Below are positions 1 to 7,816 of a stretch of DNA of 64,000 bases, piece by piece; the first letter of the stretch is position 1; the number at the start of each line of letters is the position of its first letter. The position numbers and the translations under genes are program-made. The DNA lies in contig NZ_LR746521.1 of assembly GCF_902729435.1 (NCBI RefSeq), positions 87,011 through 151,010 of the forward strand. Reading direction: 5' to 3'. Source of the DNA: Magnetospirillum sp. UT-4. GTDB lineage: Bacteria; Pseudomonadota; Alphaproteobacteria; Rhodospirillales; Magnetospirillaceae. The notes under the pieces were generated by a model. The model was given only the letters and a program-made list of their open reading frames with translations, was not told the DNA's origin and ran no database searches.

Positions 1-690
1 GCTGGAAATGAACCCGGCCTGCAGCGCATCGATGGCCTTGCGCAGGCGGTTGTCGGCCTCCACCGCCGCCGCCGCCTTGCGCAGGTCGGCGTCGCGGGCG
101 CGCAGCAAATTGATGTTCCGGCTCTGGCGCAGCAGCATGATGGCCAACGCCATCCCGAAGATGCCGAACAGGGCCAGCATGATCAGCATGCCTTGGCGGT
201 GACCGGAGAGGTAGGCGCGCTGAACCGAGGCCTGCTCCATGGAATCCTGGAAATTGGCGTCGGTCAGCTGTTTGATGTCGGCCCGGACGGCGGCAATCGC
301 CTCCAACCGCTGCCGCAGCGCGTCGGGCGTGATTTCCCCGCCCAGGAGGGTGTCGAGGGCGGCCAGTTCGCGTTCGAGCAGGGCGCCCACCGGCAGGCCG
401 TAGAGGCTACGGTTGTCGCGCTGGCGCAAAGCCGCCAGGTCGAGATGGAAGCCCAGGCGCTCCACGCTTTCCGGCCGCGGGTCGGCGACCGCCAGGCGCA
501 GCGCCCACTCCAGGTCGGCGACGTCGTACAGCAGCGCCGAGAAGTCGCGCTCGCGGTGCAGCGACTGAACGGGAAGCGCCTCTTCGACCCGGGCGACGGT
601 GGACAGCACGTGCAGGCTGCCGAACAGCGTCACCGCCGCCACCAGGACGGCGACCAGATGGAATCGGCTGAGCTTGGACCCTGCGTGCAT
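1..690 (-). CDS. Membrane sensor protein, N-terminal part (gene runs off the left edge)
   Basis: The reading frame is open from an ATG at 690 to the window edge, giving 230 residues. The order is: a hydrophobic helix at about residues 10-30, a periplasmic helical segment of about 135 residues, a second membrane helix at about 167-188, then a cytoplasmic coiled coil (about 190-218) leading into a PAS-like start (RKAIDALQAGFI). This is the layout of a sensor histidine kinase or similar transducer, but the output domain lies outside the window. The start is only 4 bases after the stop of the upstream Mo-fold gene, so the two form an operon. Inference: the periplasmic partner and this sensor act together. 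Confidence 0.75.
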   Translation of the reverse strand, partial: MHAGSKLSRFHLVAVLVAAVTLFGSLHVLSTVARVEEALPVQSLHRERDFSALLYDVADLEWALRLAVADPRPESVERLGFHLDLAALRQRDNRSLYGLPVGALLERELAALDTLLGGEITPDALRQRLEAIAAVRADIKQLTDANFQDSMEQASVQRAYLSGHRQGMLIMLALFGIFGMALAIMLLRQSRNINLLRARDADLRKAAAAVEADNRLRKAIDALQAGFISS

Positions 691-694
691 CCGG

Positions 695-1213
695 TCAGGG
701 ACTCGCCGGCTCGAGGCTTTCCAGCAGCCACACCCAGCGCAGGCGGTAGATCGTGTCGTGCAGTTCCTTGTCCATGTCGCGCGGATAGATGATGCGCAAC
801 GGCCCCTTGTCGCGGACCGCCATGGGCTTGCCATCGCGGCGGGTGGCCACCAGGATCGGCCATCTGGTCCAGTCGCGGCCGGGGATGACCTGCGAGAAGC
901 CGTCGCGGGCGGTCGCCTTCACCGCGGCGGCGTCGCCCAGGCCCGCCCGCTTCAGCACGTCGGCCAGCAGCGGGCCCTCGTAGGTGCCGTCGTCGGCCGG
1001 CCAGAACGTCGAGGTGGTGACGCGGTGGAGCGGCAGCGCTTCGAGATCGGCCGGACTGAATACGGTCCGGGCGCCAGTGGCGCCGACCTTGAGGACCGGC
1101 TCGCCCGCCTGCAGGCGGGGAAGCTCGACCGGCACCGGCACCGCCGCATTCTGGGCCGGTGCGGGGGGCGCAAGCAGCATCAGGAATGCAACAACCACAA
1201 GACGAAACGTCAC
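695..1213 (-). CDS. Small periplasmic molybdopterin-oxidoreductase-fold protein
   Basis: It encodes 172 residues with a GTG start and a signal peptide (residues 1-20, ending APPAPAQ). The rest resembles the sulfite-oxidase-type molybdopterin-binding fold (FSPADLEALP; GPLLADVLKRAGL; RIIYPRD). No cysteine occurs anywhere in the protein, so the Cys that ligates molybdenum in true sulfite-oxidase-family enzymes is missing. A role as a binding or sensing subunit rather than an enzyme is therefore more likely (inference). It is the first gene of an operon with the membrane sensor that follows 4 bases downstream. The upstream 196 bases are shared with the divergent REC-PAS gene. Confidence 0.7.
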   Translation of the reverse strand: MTFRLVVVAFLMLLAPPAPAQNAAVPVPVELPRLQAGEPVLKVGATGARTVFSPADLEALPLHRVTTSTFWPADDGTYEGPLLADVLKRAGLGDAAAVKATARDGFSQVIPGRDWTRWPILVATRRDGKPMAVRDKGPLRIIYPRDMDKELHDTIYRLRWVWLLESLEPASP

Positions 1214-1409
1214 CGCCGACTCCTACGCCGTTCGGATAGGAGGCCAGCGTACTCCATCGCGCGCGCCCAGAGAAGCATTGTCGCCGCAGGCCAGCCAAGC
1301 GGCGCCCTGCATGGGCGCGGACCGGCCATGCGGATTCCGGGCCAACGTCATCTTTCGGATTAAATCGAAGGTATGCTATCTATGGCCGCGAGGGCGGACA
1401 GGAGCACCG

Positions 1410-3176
1410 ATGACGGAAAGCCAGAAGATCATTCTGCTGGTCGAAGACAGCGACATCGACGGCACCATCATCCTTGGCCGCCTGTCGAAGTTTCCCGAGC
1501 TGACGTGCCATTGGGTTCACAGCCTGGCGGCGTGCCGGGAGATGCTGGCCGTCATTTCCGTCGATGCCATCCTGCTCGACCTCAATCTCGACGACGCCGC
1601 CGGCCCCGAACTCATCGAGGCGGTGCGCGGGCTGTGCAACGCCGCGCCGATCGTCATCCTGACCAACACCGACGACGAGCGGACCAGCCTGATGGCGCTG
1701 CAGTCGGGCTGCGAGGACTATCTGGTCAAGGTCAAGAGCGACGGCCAGACCATCCGCCGGACGCTGCTCTATTCCATGGAACGCAGCCGCCTCGACCTTG
1801 CCCGCCGGACCGCCGAGGAGACCGCGCGCCAGCGCGAGGCGCTGGCCGACCTGATCCTGGAAATCGCACCGGAGGCGATGCTGGTGATCGACCGCGGCGG
1901 CCGCGTGGTGCGCGCCAACCAGCATGCCTGCCAGGTGTTCGGATATGCCGCCGACGGCCTGGTCGGGCGTGACCTGGATGCCCTGGTTCCCCAGGATGCG
2001 CGCCGGCACCATCACGAGCGGGTCGCCCGCTTCACCGCCGGCCCCGCCGCATCCGGCCTGCGCATCCCCTCCGAGGTGAGGGGGCTGCGCCGCGACGGCC
2101 GGGAATTCCCGGCCGAGGTCAACCTGGCCCCGCTGTGGTTCGACGACGAGGCCTATGTGGTCGTCAGCGTGCGCGACCTTACCCTGGCCAAGGCGGCGGA
2201 GGCGGCGTCGCGGCTGAACGGCGCCATCTTCGAGCATGCCCGCGAAGGGCTGATGATCACCGATGGCGACGGCGTGGTGCTCAGCGTCAATCCCGCCTTC
2301 ACGGCCATCACCGGCTTCGAGGCCGACGAGGCCGTCGGCGCCTCGGTCGGCTTCATGAAATCGGGGCGCCACGACCCCGCCTATTACCGCCAGATGTGGC
2401 ACAGCCTGACCGGCGAGGGACACTGGGCGGGCGAGATCTGGAACATGCGGCGCGACGGCTCGGTGGGGCCGTTCTGGCTCAGCATCTCGGCGGTCCGCAA
2501 TGCCGATGGCCGCATCTCCAACTACGTCGCCATCTACACCGACATCGCCGACATGAAGCGCCATGAGGAGGCGCTGCACCACATGGCGTACCACGACGCC
2601 CTGACCGGCCTGCCCAACCGCTCGCTGCTGGGCGACCGCATGCGCCAGTCCCTGGCCAAGGCGCGCCGCAGCGGCCGCATGCTGGCGGTGGCCTATATCG
2701 ACCTCGACGGCTTCAAGCCGATCAACGACGCCCAGGGCCACCATGCCGGCGACATGCTGCTGACCGAGGTGGTCGAGACGGCGGCCCTCGAGGACGTCGA
2801 GCGCGCCCGCGACGTCCTGCAGGCCTGCCGTGCCATGGGGGTGTCGTCGGCGCTGGACGATTTCGGCACCGGCTATTCGTCGCTGACCTATCTGCGCCAC
2901 CTGCCCATCGACACCCTCAAGATCGACCGCTCGTTCGTGTGGAACCTGACCGACGACGCCGAGGATCTGACCATCGTCCAGGGCGTCATCGTGCTGGCCA
3001 ACGGCTTCGGCCGCGAGGTCCTGGCCGAAGGCATCGAGAAGGCCGAGCACGGCGAGATCCTGCTGCGGCTGGGCTGCCAGCTGGGCCAGGGCTACCGCAT
3101 CGCCCCGCCCATGCCGGCCAACGATTTCCTCGCCTGGCGCGCCGCCTGGCGGCCCGACAACAGCTGGACGGCATAG
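1410..3176 (+). CDS. REC-PAS-PAS protein with deleted, fused GGDEF/EAL remnants
   Basis: It encodes 588 residues. The ATG at 1410 follows AGGAGCACCG; longer in-frame starts lack any domain. A receiver domain comes first (LLVEDSDID; acceptor Asp in AILLDLNLDD), then two PAS domains (about 150-265 and 270-390). Next come the first ~55 residues of a GGDEF domain (HDALTGLPNRSLL; IDLDGFKPINDAQGHHAGD). At about residue 450 the sequence jumps into the second half of an EAL domain (VETAALEDVERA; DDFGTGYSSL; KIDRSFV; LAEGIE). The GGDEF signature, the EAL signature and the material between them are absent, in frame, so neither diguanylate cyclase nor phosphodiesterase activity is expected. It may survive as a binding or scaffold protein or be a pseudogene. 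Confidence 0.8.
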   Translation: MTESQKIILLVEDSDIDGTIILGRLSKFPELTCHWVHSLAACREMLAVISVDAILLDLNLDDAAGPELIEAVRGLCNAAPIVILTNTDDERTSLMALQSGCEDYLVKVKSDGQTIRRTLLYSMERSRLDLARRTAEETARQREALADLILEIAPEAMLVIDRGGRVVRANQHACQVFGYAADGLVGRDLDALVPQDARRHHHERVARFTAGPAASGLRIPSEVRGLRRDGREFPAEVNLAPLWFDDEAYVVVSVRDLTLAKAAEAASRLNGAIFEHAREGLMITDGDGVVLSVNPAFTAITGFEADEAVGASVGFMKSGRHDPAYYRQMWHSLTGEGHWAGEIWNMRRDGSVGPFWLSISAVRNADGRISNYVAIYTDIADMKRHEEALHHMAYHDALTGLPNRSLLGDRMRQSLAKARRSGRMLAVAYIDLDGFKPINDAQGHHAGDMLLTEVVETAALEDVERARDVLQACRAMGVSSALDDFGTGYSSLTYLRHLPIDTLKIDRSFVWNLTDDAEDLTIVQGVIVLANGFGREVLAEGIEKAEHGEILLRLGCQLGQGYRIAPPMPANDFLAWRAAWRPDNSWTA

Positions 3177-3186
3177 AGCCCGCGCG

Positions 3187-4518
3187 TCAAAGGCCGACCC
3201 GGACCGCGAGACCGCCCAGCTCGGAGCGGGAAAAGGCGAGGCTGCCGCCGTTGAGATCGACCAGATCGGCGACGATGGCCAGGCCCAGGCCCCAGCCCGG
3301 CGCCATCTCGTCCAGGCGGCGGCCGCGCCGCGACGCTTCCTCGGCCTGCTCCGGGGACAGGCCGGGGCCGTCGTCCTCGACGGTCAGCAGCAGGCCGCCA
3401 TCGCCCGCCCGTCCGCTCACGCGCACCCGCCGGGCCGCCCATTTGGCGGCATTCTCCATCAGGTTCCCGAGGATCTCCTCAAGGTCCTCGCGCTGGCCGC
3501 GAAAGGCCAGGTCCTCGGGAATGTCGATGTCGAAGGCCAGGTCGCGCTCGGCGAAGATGCGGCCGAGGGCGGCGGCCAGGCCTGCGACCACCGCGCGCAG
3601 GGGAACCGCCATTCCCAGCACGCGCCCCGCCCCGGCCACCGCTGCGGCGCGGCCCAGGTGGTGGTCGATGAGGCGGCGCATGGTGCGCACCTGGGCCTTC
3701 AGCACCTTGCGGTCGGCCGCTCCCTCGGCCTCGGCCGCCAGGATCGCCAGCGGCGTCTTCAGACCGTGCGCCAGGTTGCCGACATGGGTGCGCGCCCGTT
3801 CGATGAGGACGGCGTCGGATTCGAGAACGGCATTCATGGCCTCGGCCAACGGCATCACCTCGCGCGGGTAGCGCCCGTCCAGCCGCGCGCGGGCGCCATC
3901 GCGCACCGATCCCAGATCCTGCGCCATGCGGCGCAGCGGCTTGAGGCCGAAGCGCACCTGGATCAGCACCGCCATCGCCAGTCCCAGGCCCAGCAGCCCC
4001 AGCGACGACGCCAGCAGCAGGTTGAAGTGGCGCACGCCGTCGTTCACCTCGCCCAGGTCGCCGGCGACCAGGGCATGGATGCGGCCGTCGATGCCGGGCA
4101 GCTCGAAGTCGCGCTCGGCCACCAGCAAGGCTTCGCCGGCCGGGCCGGGCGCCTGGCGGATATGCAGGCCGTTGCCGCTGTCGCTGCCGGGGATGACGGC
4201 ATCCCACAGCGACCGCGAGCGCAAGGGCTCCTGGCCGGGCGGGACGACCTGCCAGTACCAGCCGGAATAGACCTGGCCGAAGCGGGGATCGCCGTGCGGG
4301 CGGACCAGCCCTATTGTCCCTTCCGGCGATGCCTCGATCACCGCCATCAGGCCGAGCAGCATGGCGTCGAGGCGCTGGCTGAACTCGCGCTCCACCGTCT
4401 GGCGGAAGGCGAAGGCCAGGCCGAAGCCGCCGACCGCCAGCATCACCGCCAGCCAGACCATGGCACCGGCCACCAGCCGGAACGACAGCGACGGCGATCG
4501 CGGGCCGGTCCGGGCCAT
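3187..4518 (-). CDS. Sensor histidine kinase (PhoQ/PmrB-like class)
   Basis: It encodes 443 residues. Membrane helices lie at about 16-38 and 167-188 and flank a ~125-residue periplasmic sensor region. A HAMP-like linker follows, then the H-box with phospho-acceptor His251 (VGNLAHGLKTPLAIL), an N-box (GNLMENAAKWA) and G-boxes (VEDDGPGL; GWGLGLAI). The ATG at 4518 overlaps the TGA of the upstream regulator by one base (TGATG), which fixes the start; the frame remains open upstream but only as a shadow. With the response regulator and PepSY genes it forms a three-gene operon divergent from the SHP/DHC cytochrome genes, which are its probable targets (inference). Confidence 0.92.
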   Translation of the reverse strand: MARTGPRSPSLSFRLVAGAMVWLAVMLAVGGFGLAFAFRQTVEREFSQRLDAMLLGLMAVIEASPEGTIGLVRPHGDPRFGQVYSGWYWQVVPPGQEPLRSRSLWDAVIPGSDSGNGLHIRQAPGPAGEALLVAERDFELPGIDGRIHALVAGDLGEVNDGVRHFNLLLASSLGLLGLGLAMAVLIQVRFGLKPLRRMAQDLGSVRDGARARLDGRYPREVMPLAEAMNAVLESDAVLIERARTHVGNLAHGLKTPLAILAAEAEGAADRKVLKAQVRTMRRLIDHHLGRAAAVAGAGRVLGMAVPLRAVVAGLAAALGRIFAERDLAFDIDIPEDLAFRGQREDLEEILGNLMENAAKWAARRVRVSGRAGDGGLLLTVEDDGPGLSPEQAEEASRRGRRLDEMAPGWGLGLAIVADLVDLNGGSLAFSRSELGGLAVRVGL

Positions 4519-5186
4519 CACCCTGCCTCCGGACCGGCCAGGCGGTAGCCCTGGCCGCGGATGGTCTCGATGCGTTCGGGACCGATCTTGCGCCGCAACC
4601 GGCCGATCAGCACCTCGAGGGAGTTGGAATCGGGGTCGAACAGGCGGTCGTAGACGTGCTCCATCAGTTCGGTGCGGCTCACCACCTTGCCGGGATGGTG
4701 CATCAGATAGGCCAGGATGCGGAATTCCTGGGCCGTCAGCTGGACCGGCACCCCGTCCAGGCCGACCCGGCCGGAATTGGTGTCCAGGCGCAACGGGCCG
4801 CAGGCCAGCTCGGGCTGGGCATGGCCCGAGGCCCGCCGGATCAGCGCCCGCAGGCGGTAGAGCACCTCCTCCATCTCGAAGGGCTTGGTCAGGTAGTCGT
4901 CGGCGCCGGCGTTGAAACCGGCCATCTTGTCCGACCACCGGCTGCGCGCGGTCAGGATCAGCACCGGCATGGTATGCCCGGCCTCGCGCCAGCGCCCGAG
5001 AACGCTGACCCCGTCCAGCTTCGGCAGGCCGAGGTCGAGGACGACGGCGTCGTAGGGCTCGGTGTCGCCCAGGTGCCAGCCGTCCTCGCCGTCATAGGCG
5101 ACGTCGACGGCGAAGCCGCCCGATTCGAGCAGCCGCTGCAGTTGGAAGGCGAGGGCCGGTTCATCCTCGACGATCAGCACCCTCAT
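4518..5186 (-). CDS. OmpR/PhoB-family response regulator
   Basis: It encodes 222 residues. An N-terminal receiver domain has the acidic pocket VEDEP, phospho-acceptor Asp51 (VVLDLGLPKLDG), a Thr/Ala switch (LTARS) and the conserved Lys in TKPF. A C-terminal winged helix of about 90 residues follows (RTELMEHVYD; LIGRLRRKIG; IRGQGYRL). The gene sits between pepSY (4-base ATGA overlap) and its kinase (1-base overlap). This is the normal arrangement of a cognate pair. Confidence 0.94.
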   Translation of the reverse strand: MRVLIVEDEPALAFQLQRLLESGGFAVDVAYDGEDGWHLGDTEPYDAVVLDLGLPKLDGVSVLGRWREAGHTMPVLILTARSRWSDKMAGFNAGADDYLTKPFEMEEVLYRLRALIRRASGHAQPELACGPLRLDTNSGRVGLDGVPVQLTAQEFRILAYLMHHPGKVVSRTELMEHVYDRLFDPDSNSLEVLIGRLRRKIGPERIETIRGQGYRLAGPEAG

Positions 5187-5485
5187 CGGTGTCTGCCCCG
5201 GCTGGAGGATTTCAGCAGCTCGCCGGTGGCGGCGTCGTAATAGAGCTTCACCACCTGGCCGTTGGCGCCGAGCAGCTTGAGTTCATAGACCAGGGCGCCG
5301 TGCTCGTCCTCCAGCTCGGCCTCGATCAGGCGGCCGGGATGGGTCTGCCCGGCGCGGGCCAGGATGTCAGCCAGCGGCAGGATGCGCCCCTCCTCGAGGG
5401 CGCGGCGGGCGCGGTCGTGGTCGCCGTCCGCCCGGGCGGGCGAGGCGAGCACGAGAACGGCGAGGAGGATTGCGGCGATCTTCAT
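5183..5485 (-). CDS. PepSY-domain periplasmic protein
   Basis: It encodes 100 residues with a signal peptide (about 1-19, ending SPARA). The mature part matches the PepSY pattern seen in small exported proteins: RRALEEGRILPLADIL, then IEAELEDEHGALVYELKLL, then VVKLYYDAATGELLK. Such proteins are often encoded upstream of OmpR-type two-component systems and are thought to act in the periplasm, modulating the sensor or a redox partner. It is the first gene of the operon with the regulator and kinase, overlapping the regulator by 4 bases. Confidence 0.88.
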   Translation of the reverse strand: MKIAAILLAVLVLASPARADGDHDRARRALEEGRILPLADILARAGQTHPGRLIEAELEDEHGALVYELKLLGANGQVVKLYYDAATGELLKSSSRGRHR

Positions 5486-5509
5486 GTCCTGACCGTAGGC
5501 GTCCGAAAC

Positions 5510-5563
5510 TGAACCGGAGATGAACGGGCCGCTCAGCCCACGTTCAGGTTGGCGGCGTTAGGG
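5510..5563. promoter_or_regulatory. Candidate response-regulator operator between divergent operons
   Basis: The 109-base divergent intergenic region holds the direct repeats TGAACCGG (5510) and TGAACGGG (5521) spaced 11 bases apart, the typical spacing of OmpR/PhoB-class half-sites. An inverted related half-site CGTTCAGG lies at 5541 and CGTTAGGG at 5556. Their place between the regulator operon and the cytochrome operon suggests autoregulation plus control of the cytochromes. This is inference from repeat spacing only. Confidence 0.35.
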
Positions 5564-5594
5564 TATCCGGCATCGGCACCCAAGGAGGGACGCT

Positions 5595-5762
5595 ATGCTC
5601 GGAAAGATGATCGTTCAAGGCCTGTTCGCGGCGGCATTGGTGGGATCGGCCGCCGCACTCTATGCCCAGGCCGCGGATACCCCTTCGGCGCCGCTTGCCC
5701 TGGCCTCGGCCGTCGGTCTCGACCGCGACCACGACCACGATGACGACCACGATGACGATTAA
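5595..5762 (+). CDS. Small exported His/Asp-rich peptide
   Basis: It encodes 55 residues behind a strong ribosome-binding site (AAGGAGGGACGCT before the ATG). A hydrophobic signal sequence (about 5-27, ending AQAA) is followed by a short Ala/Leu-rich stretch. The extremely acidic and histidine-rich tail is DRDHDHDDDHDDD. The tail could bind divalent metal or haem-associated iron. It lies 10 bases before the cytochrome b-SHP gene and opens that operon. No family is recognised. Confidence 0.7.
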   Translation: MLGKMIVQGLFAAALVGSAAALYAQAADTPSAPLALASAVGLDRDHDHDDDHDDD

Positions 5763-5772
5763 GGAGACCGCC

Positions 5773-6624
5773 ATGTCGCCCAGACTGCAATCTGGCCTGC
5801 TCAAGCTGTGGCATGCCTGGATGGCCGGGGCCTTCCTGGTCGCCTACGCGACCGCCGACGACGACACCTATGCCATGCACCTGTTCGCCGGCTACGCGGT
5901 CCTGGCGGCGGTGGCCGCCCGCCTGCTGGCCGGGCTGGCGGTACGGAGCGGCCCGCTGGCCCTGACGCGGCCCAGCCTGAGCAGCCTGCTCGCCCTGCGG
6001 GCCGGGCGCCGGGGGCGTCATCCCCTGCTGGCCTGGTTCGCCGCCGCGCTGCTTGCCGCCATCGGCCTTGCCGCGGTGACCGGTGCCCTCGCCGACGGCG
6101 CCACCTGGATGGAAGACCCGCACGAGGCGGTGTCGGAGCTGTCGCTGTGGGTGATTTTTGGCCACGTCGCCTTCGTCGTCTTCCTTTACGGCGGCAAGCG
6201 CCTGCTGGCCCGTGCGGTGGCCGCCGCCGCCCTGCTTGCCCTGCTGCCCTCGCCGGGCTTCGCCGCCGATGCCCGGCGCGACGCCATCCTGGCCGACTAC
6301 GCCGCCGGGGCGCGCAAGGTCGACGCCGCCTTCGCCGGCTTCGATGCCGGCCGCGGCGAGACGCTGTTCCGTACCCGCTGGGCCAAGGGCGACGAGCGCA
6401 CCCCCTCCTGCACCGCCTGCCATACCGACGATCCCCGCAATCCCGGCCGCAACGCCAAGACCGGGCGCGCCATCGACCCGGTGGCGGTGTCGGCCAATCC
6501 CAAGCGCTTCACCGATCCGGGCGAGGTGGAAAAGCAGTTCGGCCGCGACTGCAAGAACGTGCTGGGACGCGACTGCACCGCCCTCGAAAAGGGCGACTAC
6601 ATCACCTTCATGGCGGGGCGCTGA
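5773..6624 (+). CDS. Cytochrome b561-type membrane domain fused to SHP-type cytochrome c (DUF1924)
   Basis: It encodes 283 residues; the ATG follows AAGGAGACCGCC. Residues 1-140 form a four-helix cytochrome b domain with candidate haem-ligand histidines in LWHAW, YAMHLF, EDPHEA and IFGHVAF. A fifth hydrophobic stretch (about 148-163, ending SPGFAA) looks like a signal peptide now buried in the protein. It is followed by a monohaem cytochrome c of the sphaeroides-haem-protein type with CTACH, the Cys pair NCKNVLGRDC preceded by R-D, and a TALEKGDYITFM tail. In other bacteria cytochrome b and SHP are usually separate genes. Expected role: moving electrons from quinol or DHC to the oxygen/NO-binding SHP haem at the periplasmic face. 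Confidence 0.85.
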   Translation: MSPRLQSGLLKLWHAWMAGAFLVAYATADDDTYAMHLFAGYAVLAAVAARLLAGLAVRSGPLALTRPSLSSLLALRAGRRGRHPLLAWFAAALLAAIGLAAVTGALADGATWMEDPHEAVSELSLWVIFGHVAFVVFLYGGKRLLARAVAAAALLALLPSPGFAADARRDAILADYAAGARKVDAAFAGFDAGRGETLFRTRWAKGDERTPSCTACHTDDPRNPGRNAKTGRAIDPVAVSANPKRFTDPGEVEKQFGRDCKNVLGRDCTALEKGDYITFMAGR

Positions 6625-6625
6625 C

Positions 6626-7087
6626 ATGCGCGGCGTGCTTCTCGCCCTGGCGCTGCTGGCCGCTCCCGTCGCCGCCGCCGCCGACGACCGGGTGCCCCCG
6701 GTCAAAGATGCCCTGGTGCTCAAGGAATGCGGGGAATGCCACATGGCCTTCCAGCCGGCCTTCCTGCCGGCGCGGTCGTGGCAGCGGATGATGGACACCT
6801 TGGCCGATCATTTCGGCGAGGATGCCAGTCTTCCCGCCGACAAGGCCGCCGCCATCCGCGCCACCCTGACCGCCAATGCCGGCGATGCCCAGAACCGGGG
6901 GCTGGCCCGCAAGTACATGCGCGGAATCGATCCGGCCGGAGCGCCGCAGCGCATCACCGCCAACCCGGCGTTCGAACGCGAGCACCGCTTTCCCGACCGG
7001 GTGTGGCAGGACCCCAAGGTGGTGACCCGCTCCAACTGCCCGGCCTGCCACCGCGGCGCCGAGCAGGGCTGGTACGAGGATGATTGA
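6626..7087 (+). CDS. Periplasmic diheme cytochrome c (DHC type)
   Basis: It encodes 153 residues with a signal peptide (about 1-20) and two CXXCH haem sites, CGECH near the start of the mature protein and CPACH near its end (RSNCPACHRGAEQGWYEDD). The segments AFLPARSWQRMM and FPDRVWQDPKVV match the DHC family. DHC is the known electron donor of SHP, with membrane cytochrome b as its source of electrons. The gene starts one base after the stop of the cytochrome b-SHP fusion, so all three partners are co-expressed. Confidence 0.88.
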   Translation: MRGVLLALALLAAPVAAAADDRVPPVKDALVLKECGECHMAFQPAFLPARSWQRMMDTLADHFGEDASLPADKAAAIRATLTANAGDAQNRGLARKYMRGIDPAGAPQRITANPAFEREHRFPDRVWQDPKVVTRSNCPACHRGAEQGWYEDD

Positions 7088-7098
7088 GCGGCATCCGG

Positions 7099-7677
7099 TC
7101 AGAAGACGGCGAAGGCGTCGCCGACATTGGCCAGGGCGAGGACGCCCATGACGGCGAAGATCAGGGCGGCCGCGCCGTGCACCAGCTTCAGCGGCACTCT
7201 GGTCGCCGCCACCTCGCCCAGCAGCACCGCCGGCACGTTGGCCAGCATCATGCCCAGGGTCGTGCCGGCGGTGACCAGGACCAGGTCGTTGAAGCGGGCC
7301 GACAGGGCGATGGTCGCCACCTGGGTCTTGTCGCCGATCTCGACCAGGAAGAAGGCCACCAGCGTCGCCAGGAACGGCCCGAAGCGCGAGCCGCAGGCGG
7401 CATCCTCGTCGGCCTTGTCGGGGACAAGCATCCATCCGGCCATGGCCAGGAACGACAGGCCCAGGATCCAGCGCAACAGCTCGCCGCCCAGCCATTGCGC
7501 GATCAGCACGCCCACCCAGGCCGCCAGGGCATGATTGGCCACCGTCGCCACCAGGATGCCGAGGATGACCGGCACCGGCCTGCGGAAGCGGGCGGCCAGG
7601 CACAGCGCCAGCAGCTGGGTCTTGTCGCCGATCTCGGCGACGGCGACCACAGCGGTCGAGACGAGCAGTGAATCCAT
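7099..7677 (-). CDS. TMEM165/GDT1 (UPF0016) family Mn2+/Ca2+ exporter
   Basis: It encodes 192 residues, six predicted membrane helices in two homologous halves. Each half carries the signature EIGDKTQ (residues about 15-21 and 112-118), which forms the cation pathway in this family. The family exports manganese and in some organisms calcium across the inner membrane. It converges on the DHC gene with an 11-base gap. No yybP-ykoY-type leader is visible upstream, where the tRNA gene lies. Confidence 0.9.
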   Translation of the reverse strand: MDSLLVSTAVVAVAEIGDKTQLLALCLAARFRRPVPVILGILVATVANHALAAWVGVLIAQWLGGELLRWILGLSFLAMAGWMLVPDKADEDAACGSRFGPFLATLVAFFLVEIGDKTQVATIALSARFNDLVLVTAGTTLGMMLANVPAVLLGEVAATRVPLKLVHGAAALIFAVMGVLALANVGDAFAVF

Positions 7678-7698
7678 GGAGCGGGGGGTCCGAAGAGA

Positions 7699-7773
7699 TG
7701 GTGGGCGATGTAGGGATTGAACCTACGACCCCACCCGTGTGAAGGGTGTGCTCTACCGCTGAGCTAATCGCCC
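7699..7773 (-). tRNA. tRNA-Val (anticodon CAC)
   Basis: On the minus strand a 75-base cloverleaf can be folded. The acceptor stem GGGCGAT pairs with ATCGCCC, the D-arm is GCTC...GAGC, the anticodon stem CACCC/GGGTG encloses loop TTCACAC with anticodon CAC (reads GUG, valine), and the T-arm is GTAGG-TTCAATC-CCTAC. The 3' CCA is encoded. It lies in the short gap between the exporter and LOG genes. Confidence 0.95.
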
Positions 7774-7816
7774 ATCTCTCGAAGAGGCGGCTTTATAAGG
7801 CGGCTCTCGGGGGCTG

